Of a stretch of 64,000 nt of DNA, positions 1 to 9,016 are shown one piece after another. The stretch's first letter is position 1. Every line of letters starts with the position of its first letter. A program made the translations under genes and the position numbers. The stretch comes from JAGOPY01 sp964619555. GTDB taxonomy: Bacteria > Bacteroidota > Bacteroidia > Bacteroidales > JAGOPY01. The stretch is taken from positions 62,001 to 126,000 of the forward strand of contig CAZUDV010000006.1 in NCBI GenBank assembly GCA_964619555.1, written 5' to 3'. Below the pieces are notes generated by a model. The model was not told the DNA's origin, did no database searches, and saw only the letters and a list, made by a program, of their open reading frames with translations.

Positions 1-1560
1 GCCAGGATCGTGGAAGAAGCCGTGGTCGGCCCTTCGCTCGGGCAGGAAGCCATTAACGCCGGCCTTTGGTCGTTCATCATTGCTTTCGCATTGGTGCTTG
101 TCTATATGCTCTTCTTCTATGCCCGTGCCGGTTGGATCGCGGACCTTGCCCTTGTCATCAATATATTCTTTATCTTTGGCGTACTGGCCTCACTCGGCGC
201 CGTCCTTACGCTTCCGGGTATAGCCGGTATCGTCCTGACCCTCGGTATGGCCGTGGATGCCAACGTTATCATCTATGAACGAATAAAGGAGGAACTGAGG
301 GCTGGTAAAGGGGTGCGCCTGGCCATCACCGACGGTTACAAGGCAGCCTACTCCGCAATCATAGACGGTAACGTTACTACCCTACTAACGGCCATCGTGC
401 TTTACATATTCGGAACCGGACCGGTACAAGGCTTCGCCACAACCCTTATCATCGGTATCCTCAGTTCACTCTTCACTGCTATCTTCATTTCCAGGCTGGT
501 ATTTACCGCTCTGCTCGACAGGAACAAAACCATCACCTTTGACCTTCCCATTACCAAGGATTTCCTGCACAATGTCAAGCTGGACTGGCTCGGGATGAGA
601 AAATACACTTACATCATTTCCATCACCCTGATGGTCATTACGATCGGATCGCTTATATTCCGTGGACTTGACCAGGGTATTGACTTCACCGGTGGAAGGA
701 CTTATGTGGTGCGGTTCGACAAGAATGTCAGCACACTTGATGTGAGGACTGCCCTTTCGGAGCAATTCGGTGGAAATGCACCTGAAGTAAAGACTTTCGG
801 ACCCAGCACCCAGGTGAAAATCACCACCAAATACATGATCGACGAATCAGGTCCCGAAGTGGACTCTATTATGCAGCGTAAATTATATGACGGGCTGAAA
901 TCATTGTACAACCGCCAGGATCTTACTTATCTGGATTTCTCCACTGACGTGACGGAAGCAGGCAAATTACTGGGGATCCTGAGTTCGCAGAAAGTCGGAC
1001 CTACCATTGCTGACGATATCCGGAACCGGGCTGTTATGGCGGTAGGATTCGCCCTTATCATTATTTTCGTGTACATTGCCATACGGTTTAAAAAGTGGCA
1101 ATACGGTTTCGGGGGGCTGATTTCCTTATTCAATGACGCCTTCATCACCATCGGGATGTTCTCATTGTTATACAGCATCATGCCATTCAGTATGGAAGCC
1201 GACCAGCAACTGATCGCCGCCATTCTGACCATTATCGGTTATTCCATAAACGATACGGTGATCATCTTCGACAGGATCAGGGAGTATGTTACGCTTCACC
1301 CAAAACGGGATTACAGAACAAATGTCAATGAAGCGCTGAACAGTACCCTCTCCCGAACCGTCAATACTGCCGGAACAACCCTCATCGTGTTGATTGCCAT
1401 GTTCCTGCTGGGTGGAGAAATAATCCGCGGATTCACTTTCGCCCTGATGTTTGGAATCTTCTTCGGAACTTATTCTTCGGTATTTGTTGCCACCCCGATC
1501 GCCTATGACCTGATGACCAGGAAATCGAAAAAAGAAAAAGAAATCCTGAAATCAAAATAG
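1..1560 (+). CDS. secDF: SecDF protein-export membrane protein, 3' part
   Basis: The reading frame is open from base 1, so the gene begins upstream of the window; a GTG at 10 is only an internal valine. The first ~170 residues are the C-terminal membrane half of SecD (helix region with GMAVDANVIIYERIKEEL), followed by a SecF part that starts near the fusion point and carries GIDFTGGRTYVV and a second six-helix bundle with IGYSINDTVIIFDRIRE. Single-chain SecDF is usual in Bacteroidetes. The protein uses the proton gradient to pull preproteins out of the Sec channel on the periplasmic side of the inner membrane. The gene ends with a lysine-rich tail and is followed directly by a strong intrinsic terminator, so it closes its transcription unit. 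Confidence 0.95.
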   Translation, partial: ARIVEEAVVGPSLGQEAINAGLWSFIIAFALVLVYMLFFYARAGWIADLALVINIFFIFGVLASLGAVLTLPGIAGIVLTLGMAVDANVIIYERIKEELRAGKGVRLAITDGYKAAYSAIIDGNVTTLLTAIVLYIFGTGPVQGFATTLIIGILSSLFTAIFISRLVFTALLDRNKTITFDLPITKDFLHNVKLDWLGMRKYTYIISITLMVITIGSLIFRGLDQGIDFTGGRTYVVRFDKNVSTLDVRTALSEQFGGNAPEVKTFGPSTQVKITTKYMIDESGPEVDSIMQRKLYDGLKSLYNRQDLTYLDFSTDVTEAGKLLGILSSQKVGPTIADDIRNRAVMAVGFALIIIFVYIAIRFKKWQYGFGGLISLFNDAFITIGMFSLLYSIMPFSMEADQQLIAAILTIIGYSINDTVIIFDRIREYVTLHPKRDYRTNVNEALNSTLSRTVNTAGTTLIVLIAMFLLGGEIIRGFTFALMFGIFFGTYSSVFVATPIAYDLMTRKSKKEKEILKSK

Positions 1561-1580
1561 ACCGGGTCAAAAAAGTACGC

Positions 1581-1630
1581 AAGGCTGGTTTGTCTGCTTC
1601 ACGCATAATGATACAAACCAGCCTTTTTTT
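1581..1630 (+). terminator. Intrinsic terminator after secDF
   Basis: A perfect 13-bp stem (1581-1593 pairs with 1613-1625, arm AAGGCTGGTTTGT) with a 19-base loop is followed by a run of T. It lies 20 bases after the secDF stop codon and separates it from tatA. Confidence 0.8.
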
Positions 1631-1633
1631 ATT

Positions 1634-1641
1634 TACTTTTG
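1634..1641 (+). promoter_or_regulatory. Bacteroidetes-type -7 box upstream of tatA
   Basis: TACTTTTG matches the TAnnTTTG consensus of the Bacteroidetes primary sigma factor. It sits just after the secDF terminator and 25 bases before the tatA start. No clear -33 TTTG is visible at the expected distance. Confidence 0.55.
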
Positions 1642-1666
1642 CCTGGAATTACAATAAACGGCCCTT

Positions 1667-2026
1667 ATGGCGGGTATGCTATTATTTTTCGATATCAGCG
1701 GTGGTGAACTGATGATCATCCTGCTGGTGGCCTTCCTGGTCTTCGGCCCCAGCAAAATCCCCGAAATAGCCAGAAAGATAGGCCGTGGGATGAACGAGAT
1801 CAGAAGAGCATCGGATGAAATAAAGCGGGAAATATCGAAGGAAGCCCGGAAAATGGAGACGGATGTGGATGGCGAAGGATCGCCTTACAAAGATATTAAG
1901 AAGACTGCCGACGAACTGAAGAAGGACCTGGAAGATATCGCCGGCCCCATGAACGATGTACCGGGAAACGAAGCTAGTACGGGTAAATCTAAAAATCCGG
2001 CAGGTTCAGGGAACCTCAGCGGATAA
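1667..2026 (+). CDS. tatA: Sec-independent (twin-arginine) translocase TatA family protein
   Basis: A 119-residue protein with one N-terminal membrane helix (about residues 5-22), then the TatA/B hinge FGPSKIPEIARKIGRGM and an amphipathic, charged helix, ending in a disordered polar tail. TatA subunits assemble around TatBC to move folded proteins carrying RR signals across the inner membrane. ATG at 1667 is used; an ATG three codons later (1676) is an alternative. No tatC is in the window. ActB, encoded later in this window, has an SRRDFLK Tat motif and is a plausible client. The short length fits TatA rather than a TatB with a long tail, but the two cannot be cleanly separated by eye. Confidence 0.9.
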   Translation: MAGMLLFFDISGGELMIILLVAFLVFGPSKIPEIARKIGRGMNEIRRASDEIKREISKEARKMETDVDGEGSPYKDIKKTADELKKDLEDIAGPMNDVPGNEASTGKSKNPAGSGNLSG

Positions 2027-2095
2027 TGTGCGGTCATCCAATATTTCTGCCAGTTGTTCGTTTATCGAGTTATAGTTTTAGTCTTTAAGCCTAAT

Positions 2096-4564
2096 ATGAA
2101 ATATACCATCAGCCTATTGTGCATCTTTACCGCGCTGATCCTGTCATCACCCGCTGCAGCGCAGAAAAGGACATTTATCAGAACGGCAGACGAAGCCTTT
2201 GAGGACCAGCGTTACTCCATTGCCATAGAAAAATACCAGAAAGCCTATACCAAAGTCAAGAAAAACCCGGTCGAGCGGGACCGGATTACGTTTCAGCTGG
2301 CTGAGTGTTACCGGCTTACGGGAGATATCAAACGGGCGGATGTACAGTATAAAAGACTGATCAAGAACGGCTATGACAGCAAGGAGCCTGTCATCCTGCT
2401 GCATTATGCCAATGCCCAGAAAGCTGACGGGAACCTCGAGGAAGCGAAAATCTATTACGAACAGTTCGAGAAGAAAGTGCCGGATGATCCCAGGGGCAAA
2501 TATGGCCTGGAAGCCTGTGAAAACATCCCGGACTGGACGGAATATGAGTCCAAATATGAGGTCAAGGAGGAGAAAGGATTGAATTCGAGAGAGTCCGACT
2601 TTGCCCCAACCTATGCCAGCGAAAATTACAACTCCCTTATTTTCACTTCGACGCGTGAAGGAAGCAAGGGTAAAAATATCGATGAGTGGACCAACCAGAG
2701 CTTCAGCAGCCTGTTCACCGCCAGGCTGGACCGGAAGGATGAATGGAGTACACCGGTCCTGCTGGATGATGTGGAAGATGATGGGGTGAATTCCGAAGCG
2801 AATGAAGGTGCGCCGATGATGACCAGCGATTTCAACGTACTGTATTTCACCCGCTGCCCGAATGAAGAAGGCAGGGAGAACGGATGCCAGATCTACACAT
2901 CACGGCGTACGGGGAGGATCTGGAGCAAACCGGAACTGGTGCCCCTGAGCTTTGATTCTACCGAAGCAATCGGTCATCCGACCATCAGCCAGGACGAACT
3001 GATCATGTACTTTTCCTCCGACCGGGATGGCGGTTTTGGGGGCAAGGATATCTGGGTAGCCTGGAGGGAAAGCGCCACCCAACCTTTTGGCAGGCCATAC
3101 AACGTCGGGCCGGTCGTCAATACTCCCGGAGATGAAATGTTCCCTTACCTGAGATCGGATACTCTGCTGTACTTCGCTTCCGATGGTCATCCCGGCCTGG
3201 GAGGATTGGACATTTTCCTGAGCCGCATGGATACGGGCAATGTATGGGGAAAACCGGTCAACATGGGCATTCCGGTCAATTCAACGGCAAATGACTTTGC
3301 GATTATCTTCGAGCCTGTCGGTGAAAAAGGATATTTTTCTTCCGACCGGTCCGGCAGAAGATCCCGGGAAGACATTTATTCTTTCATAGTGCCGCCTGTC
3401 GAATATACGCTCAGTGGCGTTGTCAAGGATGACCGCACGTTGCAGGTCGTTCCCGGGGCACGTGTGGATATTGTCGGATCGGATGGGATCTCAATGACAG
3501 CCCGAACGGCGGACAACGGCGTGTATATGTTCGGGAAAAGCCAGATCATGGGTAATACGACCTATGAGATCATCGTATCGAAGGATAATTATTTCAATTC
3601 GTCGGGAAAAGTTACCACGGTAGGATACGAAAAGAGCAAGGACCTTACCCGCGATTTCATACTGAAGCCAATCCCGGAAGAACCTATCGTTCTGCCCGAT
3701 ATTCTCTATGATTTGGCTAAATGGGACCTGAAGCCGCAGTACCAGGATTCCCTGCAGGGTCTCATCACTACTCTCGAAGAAAACCCCACCCTGATCATTG
3801 AGCTGGCTTCCCATACGGATGCCCGCGACACCTATGAACGAAATGATATCCTGTCGCAACGAAGGGCCCAGTCGGTCGTGGATTACGTGATCGAAAGGGG
3901 CATAGACCCGGACAGGCTGATAGCCAAAGGTTACGGCGAAAGGGTGCCCCGTACGCTCTCCCGGGATCTGAATGTCGCCGGTTTCCTGTTTAAATCCGGA
4001 ACAGTACTGACGGAATCTTATATCGATTCCCTGCCTACCACGGATTATAAAGAAGCAGCCCATCAGCTGAACAGGCGGACGGAATTCAAGGTTGTCAGCA
4101 AGGACTTCGTACCTAAGCCCAAGAATGTGGAACTGTCGAAAACGGTGCAGATCCAGCTTAATCCGGAGGATAACTCGGTCAAATACACCCTGGCCCCCAG
4201 GTCAGGCCTGATTACCGCACCCTGCATCCTAAATGGCTACACGGTCCCGTTCACCTACGATCCCAAGCTTGCTGCCCAGATCTCCGTCGAAGAGACTTTA
4301 AAGCTGTTAAGCAACGGTGCGATCGGGAAAGAGGATTTCCAGGGAAACCCTGAGGAGATACTGGCCAATGGCACGGTCGCCAACAGGGCCATGGTGATCA
4401 TAAAAGACTTTACCATTGCCAATACCACCATCCACAATGTCATGTTCATGGTCAATACCCAACTGGCTTATCCGCTGGTCATCGGTAATTCGGTCATGAA
4501 TGAGTTCGGGGATTACTCCATTGATACTCAACAACAACAGATTATAATCCGGAAAAAACAATAA
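2096..4564 (+). CDS. OmpA-family envelope protein: TPR, PD40 propeller, CarboxypepD_reg, OmpA, and degenerate retropepsin-like tail
   Basis: An 822-residue protein read from ATG 2096, which gives a clean signal peptide ending AAAQ; an upstream TTG at 2054 would only add non-signal residues. In order it shows a TPR-like helical region (about 25-150), WD40/PD40-type repeats with YFSSDR and YFASD motifs (about 170-430), a CarboxypepD_reg-like beta domain (about 437-525), an OmpA C-terminal peptidoglycan-binding domain (about 535-665, SHTDARDTYERNDILSQRRA), then about 125 residues patterned like a clan AA aspartic protease. In that tail the catalytic D-T/S-G triad reads YDPKL, so it is probably inactive. 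A weak -7-like TAGTTTTA lies at 2073-2080. The stop codon overlaps the purM start by one base. Likely a periplasmic or outer-membrane structural protein; its exact role is unknown. Confidence 0.88.
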   Translation: MKYTISLLCIFTALILSSPAAAQKRTFIRTADEAFEDQRYSIAIEKYQKAYTKVKKNPVERDRITFQLAECYRLTGDIKRADVQYKRLIKNGYDSKEPVILLHYANAQKADGNLEEAKIYYEQFEKKVPDDPRGKYGLEACENIPDWTEYESKYEVKEEKGLNSRESDFAPTYASENYNSLIFTSTREGSKGKNIDEWTNQSFSSLFTARLDRKDEWSTPVLLDDVEDDGVNSEANEGAPMMTSDFNVLYFTRCPNEEGRENGCQIYTSRRTGRIWSKPELVPLSFDSTEAIGHPTISQDELIMYFSSDRDGGFGGKDIWVAWRESATQPFGRPYNVGPVVNTPGDEMFPYLRSDTLLYFASDGHPGLGGLDIFLSRMDTGNVWGKPVNMGIPVNSTANDFAIIFEPVGEKGYFSSDRSGRRSREDIYSFIVPPVEYTLSGVVKDDRTLQVVPGARVDIVGSDGISMTARTADNGVYMFGKSQIMGNTTYEIIVSKDNYFNSSGKVTTVGYEKSKDLTRDFILKPIPEEPIVLPDILYDLAKWDLKPQYQDSLQGLITTLEENPTLIIELASHTDARDTYERNDILSQRRAQSVVDYVIERGIDPDRLIAKGYGERVPRTLSRDLNVAGFLFKSGTVLTESYIDSLPTTDYKEAAHQLNRRTEFKVVSKDFVPKPKNVELSKTVQIQLNPEDNSVKYTLAPRSGLITAPCILNGYTVPFTYDPKLAAQISVEETLKLLSNGAIGKEDFQGNPEEILANGTVANRAMVIIKDFTIANTTIHNVMFMVNTQLAYPLVIGNSVMNEFGDYSIDTQQQQIIIRKKQ

Positions 4565-5739
4565 TGCCTGAAGAGCTGAAATATTCGCAGCGTGGGGTTT
4601 CCGCTTCCAAAGAAGATGTGCATGCGGCAATCAGCAAGGTTGACAAGGGAATTTTTCCCAAAGCATTCTGTAAAATAATTCCCGACCATCTGGGCGGTGA
4701 TCCGGATTATTGCAACATCATGCATGCCGACGGGGCCGGCACAAAATCCTCCCTGGCTTACATCTACTGGAAAGAAACCGGAGATATGACAGTCTGGAAA
4801 GGCATTGCACAGGATGCCATCGTCATGAATACCGATGACCTTTTATGCGCCGGATCAACCGGGCCATTCCTTATTTCATCCACCATCGGCAGGAATAAGA
4901 ACCGGGTGCCGGGAGAGGTGATCAAGGCCTTGATCGAAGGTACCGAGGAGTTCCTGTCCAAATTGAGAAATTATGGCTTTGAAATCCATTCGACTGGAGG
5001 CGAAACAGCCGATGTCGGCGACCTCGTGAGGACTGTCATTGTGGATTCGACAGTAATGGCCAGGATGCCCCGTAAGGATGTGATCAGTAACGACCGGATA
5101 GAACCGGGGGATGTCATTGTCGGGCTTGCATCTTTCGGCCAGGCAACTTACGAAGATACTTACAACGGAGGGATGGGAAGCAACGGGCTCACCAGCGCCC
5201 GGCATGACCTGCTTCATAAATCCTACCTGGAAAAGTATCCGGAAAGTCTTGACCCTGAAATGCCTGTAAACCTCGCATACACCGGTAATTACAAGATCAC
5301 TGATCCGTCAGGGGTTCCCGGGGTTGATATCGGCAAGCTGATTCTGTCACCAACGCGGACCTATGCGCCCCTCGTCAAGGAAATCCTTAAAAATTACCGC
5401 CGGGATATCCACGGAATGGTGCACTGCAGTGGCGGCGGACAGACCAAGGTCATGCATTTCATTAAAAACCTGAGAGTGATCAAGGATGACCTTTTCGAAA
5501 TCCCTCCCCTCTTCCGGCTGATTCAAAGTGCTTCCGGCACTCCATGGAAAGAAATGTTCAAAGTTTTCAATATGGGCCACCGGTTTGAGATCTATTGCCC
5601 GGAACGGATTGCCGACGACCTGATCCGTATGGCATCCCAATTCCGTATTGACGCCAGGATAGCAGGCCATTGCGAAAAATGGTCAGGGAATCAGCTCGTC
5701 ATTAAAAGCAGCGAAACCGGGGAAATAACATACGAATAG
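4564..5739 (+). CDS. purM: Phosphoribosylformylglycinamidine cyclo-ligase (AIR synthase)
   Basis: A 391-residue PurM that makes aminoimidazole ribotide from FGAM with ATP in de novo purine synthesis. The N-terminal half has the AIR-synthase-like HADGAGTKSSLAY and NTDDLLCAGS motifs and the STGGETADVGDL segment; the C-terminal half has VPGVDIGKLILSPTRTYAPL and the MVHCSGGGQTKV glycine-rich segment. The length fits the longer Bacteroidetes form. Its ATG overlaps the preceding stop codon (TAATG at 4562-4566), which implies translational coupling to the OmpA-type gene although the functions are unrelated. Confidence 0.95.
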   Translation: MPEELKYSQRGVSASKEDVHAAISKVDKGIFPKAFCKIIPDHLGGDPDYCNIMHADGAGTKSSLAYIYWKETGDMTVWKGIAQDAIVMNTDDLLCAGSTGPFLISSTIGRNKNRVPGEVIKALIEGTEEFLSKLRNYGFEIHSTGGETADVGDLVRTVIVDSTVMARMPRKDVISNDRIEPGDVIVGLASFGQATYEDTYNGGMGSNGLTSARHDLLHKSYLEKYPESLDPEMPVNLAYTGNYKITDPSGVPGVDIGKLILSPTRTYAPLVKEILKNYRRDIHGMVHCSGGGQTKVMHFIKNLRVIKDDLFEIPPLFRLIQSASGTPWKEMFKVFNMGHRFEIYCPERIADDLIRMASQFRIDARIAGHCEKWSGNQLVIKSSETGEITYE

Positions 5740-5767
5740 CCCGGGATGTTTTCTATTCATTTCTTTC

Positions 5768-5775
5768 TAACTTTG
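5768..5775 (+). promoter_or_regulatory. Bacteroidetes-type -7 box upstream of prfA
   Basis: TAACTTTG followed by C matches TAnnTTTG(C). It is 22 bases before the prfA ATG. A weak TGTTTTC at 5747-5753 lies near the expected -33 position. Confidence 0.6.
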
Positions 5776-5797
5776 CACCCGCAAGGAAAATAATGTC

Positions 5798-6865
5798 ATG
5801 CTGGATAAACTGGAAGAAATTCACAAGAAGTACCTGGAACTGGAAAGACAATTAAATGACCCGGCCGTCATGGACGACATGAAGCGGTACATCCAGCTGA
5901 ACAAGGATTATAAGGAACTGCAGCCCATCATGGCCGCTTACAAGAATTACCGCAATATCATGACCTCCCTGGATACGGCAAAGGAGATCCTCGAAATGGA
6001 AAAAGACGAGGACCTGAGGGCATTTGCCAAGGATGAACTGGTAGAACTCACCGAACAAAGAGACAAGATGGAGGAAGATATCCGTTTGATGCTGATCCCG
6101 CAGGATCCGCAGGACCGCAAAAATGCGGTCGTGGAGATCAGGGCAGGCACCGGAGGGGATGAAGCCAGCATTTTCGCCGGGGATCTTTACCGGATGTACC
6201 TGAAATACTGCGAAACCAGGGGATGGAGGGTTGACCCGGTGAGTGCGACAGAGGGAACAGTAGGAGGGTTCAAAGAAGTAATTTTCGACGTCATTGGAGA
6301 TGGCGTTTACGGCCAGCTCAAATACGAATCGGGTGTGCACCGGGTACAACGGGTTCCAAAAACCGAAACACAGGGCCGGGTACATACTTCTGCCGCTTCC
6401 GTTGTGATACTTCCTGAAGCCGATGAATTCGACGTGGATGTCAAGGAATCGGACATCCGGAAGGATACCTTTTGCTCTTCGGGCCCTGGAGGACAAAGCG
6501 TGAATACCACTTATTCCGCCGTTCGATTGACCCATGTCCCTACTGGTATCATGGTAAGCTGCCAGGATCAGAAATCCCAGATCAAAAATTACGAAAAGGC
6601 CCTGACAGTGCTGCGCACCAGGATCTTCGAGCGGGAGTACAAGAAATACCTTGACGAGATTTCATCCAAACGAAAGACGATGGTTTCCACGGGAGACCGT
6701 TCAGCCAAAATAAGGACCTATAACTTCCCGCAAGGGCGTGTGACAGACCACCGGATCGGGCTGACCCTCTATAACCTGCAGGAAATCATCAACGGGGGTA
6801 TACAGGAAGTGATCGATCAGCTGCAACTCGCCGAAAACGCTGAAAGGCTGAAGGCCGAGGTGTAA
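5798..6865 (+). CDS. prfA: Peptide chain release factor 1
   Basis: A 355-residue class I release factor. The GGQ catalytic tripeptide is at residues 231-233 within SSGPGGQSVNTT, where the glutamine is the usual PrmC methylation target. The codon-recognition tripeptide reads PKT (187-189, VPKTETQG), the PxT form of RF1 that reads UAA and UAG, not the SPF of RF2. An N-terminal coiled coil covers about residues 1-95. It releases finished peptides from the ribosome. It has its own -7 box and is followed by a long heptamer repeat array. Confidence 0.96.
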   Translation: MLDKLEEIHKKYLELERQLNDPAVMDDMKRYIQLNKDYKELQPIMAAYKNYRNIMTSLDTAKEILEMEKDEDLRAFAKDELVELTEQRDKMEEDIRLMLIPQDPQDRKNAVVEIRAGTGGDEASIFAGDLYRMYLKYCETRGWRVDPVSATEGTVGGFKEVIFDVIGDGVYGQLKYESGVHRVQRVPKTETQGRVHTSAASVVILPEADEFDVDVKESDIRKDTFCSSGPGGQSVNTTYSAVRLTHVPTGIMVSCQDQKSQIKNYEKALTVLRTRIFEREYKKYLDEISSKRKTMVSTGDRSAKIRTYNFPQGRVTDHRIGLTLYNLQEIINGGIQEVIDQLQLAENAERLKAEV

Positions 6866-6867
6866 GA

Positions 6868-6965
6868 GGCGGTCGGCGGTCGGCGGTCGGCGGTCTGCGG
6901 TCTGCGGTCGGCGGTCGGCGGTCGGCGGTCGGCGGTCGGCGGTCGGCGGTCGGCGGTCAGCGGTA
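6868..6965. repeat. Tandem heptamer array, unit GGCGGTC, about 14 copies
   Basis: Starting two bases after the prfA stop codon, the 7-bp unit GGCGGTC repeats about 14 times without spacers. Units 5 and 6 (6896-6909) read TGCGGTC and the last unit reads AGCGGTA; the others are identical. The array is G+C rich, unlike the flanking A+T-rich gap. A 7-bp unit cannot keep a reading frame, which fits its intergenic position. Confidence 0.95.
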
Positions 6966-6975
6966 AAATTTTTAA

Positions 6976-7010
6976 TTGAAAACTTTCAACTCAACCTTGA
7001 ACATTGAACT
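6976..7010. repeat. Degenerate heptamer run before pyrF
   Basis: After a short A+T-rich spacer the sequence can be read as five loose 7-mers: TTGAAAA, CTTTCAA, CTCAACC, TTGAACA, TTGAACT. The last two are near identical. It ends three bases before the pyrF start, so it would lie in the leader or promoter. No TAnnTTTG box is visible here. Confidence 0.4.
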
Positions 7011-7013
7011 GAA

Positions 7014-7826
7014 ATGAACCGAACCGAACTGATCAGGCTGATACGAGCCAAGCATTCTTTCCTGTGCGTGGGACTGGATTCAGAGTATAAAAAGCTTCCT
7101 CCGCACCTGATGGACAAAGAAGACCCGGTATTCGAATTCAACAAAGCTATTATAGATGCAACCCTTGACCTGGCCGTGGCTTACAAACCCAACCTGGCAT
7201 TTTATGAAAGTGAAGGATTGAAAGGCTGGATCAGCCTGGAGAAGACCATATCTTACCTGAATCGTTTCAAAGACCAGGCTTTCGTAATAGCGGATGCCAA
7301 GCGGGGTGATATCGGAAACACTTCAGCCCAGTACGCCAGGGCATTCTTCGAGATCCTGGATGTGGACGCCATCACAGTGGCGCCATACATGGGTTCGGAC
7401 TCTGTACAGCCTTTCCTTGCCTATCCTGACAAATGGGTGGTCCTGCTGGCCCTTACCTCCAACAAAGGGGCGAGTGATTTCCAGTATCTTAAATCATCCG
7501 ATAAATACCTTTTCGAGCATGTCCTGGAACTATCCAGGACCTGGGGGACTGAAGACAATATGATGTATGTTGTCGGGGCTACCCAGGCCACGCAGTTAAG
7601 CGCCATCCGCCAGGTCATACCCGGTCATTTTCTGTTGGTACCGGGCGTCGGTGCGCAGGGAGGAAGCCTTCAGGAAGTGGCCAGGTACGGCATGACAGGT
7701 GACATCGGCCTGCTGGTCAACGCCTCGCGCAGCATAATCTTTGCTTCCAACGGAACTGATTTTGCCGTTAAAGCAAGGGAAGAAGCCAGGAAGATGCAGC
7801 AGGAGATGATGAATTTACTTCCCTGA
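7014..7826 (+). CDS. pyrF: Orotidine 5'-phosphate decarboxylase (subfamily 2)
   Basis: A 270-residue TIM-barrel enzyme that decarboxylates OMP to UMP, the last step of UMP synthesis. The catalytic DAKRGDIGNTS motif is at residues 94-104, with K96 and D99 the expected active-site residues. The length and the order of motifs (LCVGLDS near the N-terminus, VPGVGAQGG and NASRSI near the C-terminus) match the longer subfamily 2. The stop codon directly abuts the stop codon of ilvE on the other strand, with no spacer for a shared terminator. Confidence 0.95.
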   Translation: MNRTELIRLIRAKHSFLCVGLDSEYKKLPPHLMDKEDPVFEFNKAIIDATLDLAVAYKPNLAFYESEGLKGWISLEKTISYLNRFKDQAFVIADAKRGDIGNTSAQYARAFFEILDVDAITVAPYMGSDSVQPFLAYPDKWVVLLALTSNKGASDFQYLKSSDKYLFEHVLELSRTWGTEDNMMYVVGATQATQLSAIRQVIPGHFLLVPGVGAQGGSLQEVARYGMTGDIGLLVNASRSIIFASNGTDFAVKAREEARKMQQEMMNLLP

Positions 7827-8846
7827 TCACACGATAACCGTGCACCAGTTATAAATATCCGGCTCTTCCCCGAACTGGATCGCCCTGAGTTTGTTATAAA
7901 GACTGGTAGAGATCGGGCCGGCCTGGCCGTTCTTACAGTATTCATAAGTCTTACCCGTTTCCCGGTCATGTATTTTCTTGATCGGTGAAATGATGGCTGC
8001 GGTTCCGCAAGCCCCCACTTCGTCGAATTCGGCCAGTTCTTCCACCGGCACATGCCGCACCTCAACATTCAGCCCCATTTCTTTAGCCAGTACCTGCAGG
8101 CTTTTATTGGTGATGGAAGGAAGGATTGTATGAGAATCCGGCGTTACATAAGTATTGCCTTTTATTCCGAAGAAATTGGCAGGGCCGGCTTCATCAATAT
8201 ATTTCTTTTCTTTCGCATCCAGGAAGAGCACCGTGGAACAACCTTCCTCCTTTGCCCTGGAAGCCGGATACAGGCTGGCGGCATAGTTTCCTCCGACCTT
8301 TATGTGACCGGTGCCCAAAGGCGCTGCCCTGTCGAAATCCCTTAGCAACTGAACACAGACCGGATTGAACCCTTCTTTAAAATAGGGACCAACCGGCCCG
8401 ACGAACACCATGAACATATATTCGGTAGCCGGTTTAACGCCAACCTGCGGGCCGGTGCCGATCAACAGGGGCCTGAAATATAAGGCTGCGCCCGTTCCAT
8501 AGGGGGGAACATATTTGATGTTCATCTTCAGCGCTGTCATGATCGCTTTCTCAAACAACTCGTCCGGCACCCTGGCCATCATGATACCATCAGCCGATCT
8601 CCGCAACCGGGCAGCGTTCTCCTGCCACCGGAAAACACGGATCCTGCCGTCCTTCCCCATGAACGCCTTCATCCCTTCGAAGGCTTCCTGTCCGTAATGC
8701 AGGCATGTTGCCGCAATATGAATATTAATGTACTCCGACGAAGAAATTTCGATTTCTCCCCATTTGCCATCACGCCAGTAACACCTGACATTGTAATCCG
8801 TTTTAAAATATCCGAACGGCAGATTTCCCCAATCGACTTGTTCCAT
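7827..8846 (-). CDS. ilvE: Branched-chain amino acid aminotransferase
   Basis: A 339-residue class IV PLP aminotransferase of the eukaryote-like, longer BCAT type. The PLP lysine is K183 in GTGHIKVGGNYAAS. Other family marks are the LHYGQEAFEGMKAF segment near residues 49-63, FRPLLIGTG, and GTAAIISPIKKI near the C-terminus. It interconverts leucine, isoleucine and valine with their 2-oxo acids. It is convergent with pyrF, the two stop codons forming TGATCA at 7824-7829. It stands alone on its strand. Confidence 0.95.
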   Translation of the reverse strand: MEQVDWGNLPFGYFKTDYNVRCYWRDGKWGEIEISSSEYINIHIAATCLHYGQEAFEGMKAFMGKDGRIRVFRWQENAARLRRSADGIMMARVPDELFEKAIMTALKMNIKYVPPYGTGAALYFRPLLIGTGPQVGVKPATEYMFMVFVGPVGPYFKEGFNPVCVQLLRDFDRAAPLGTGHIKVGGNYAASLYPASRAKEEGCSTVLFLDAKEKKYIDEAGPANFFGIKGNTYVTPDSHTILPSITNKSLQVLAKEMGLNVEVRHVPVEELAEFDEVGACGTAAIISPIKKIHDRETGKTYEYCKNGQAGPISTSLYNKLRAIQFGEEPDIYNWCTVIV

Positions 8847-9016
8847 AACCGAGTATTTTTTTAGTTTCTTTTGGTTTTTTTAACACGGCTAAGTTAGGGA
8901 TTTTTCCTTAAAGGAAAAGGAAAGTATCAACTTAAAATTAATTAAGGCCTCACGTAACAGGCAGGCTTCGGTCAAAATGTCAGGCCAAAAGCGATGGTAC
9001 ATCATTTGATATCCAG

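Noticed and set aside
5852..6535. 227-codon open frame on the minus strand
   Set aside because: It is antisense to prfA, which has its GGQ and PKT motifs. The translation has no recognisable features.
6868..6965. CRISPR array
   Set aside because: The unit is 7 bp and contiguous, without spacers; no cas gene is near.
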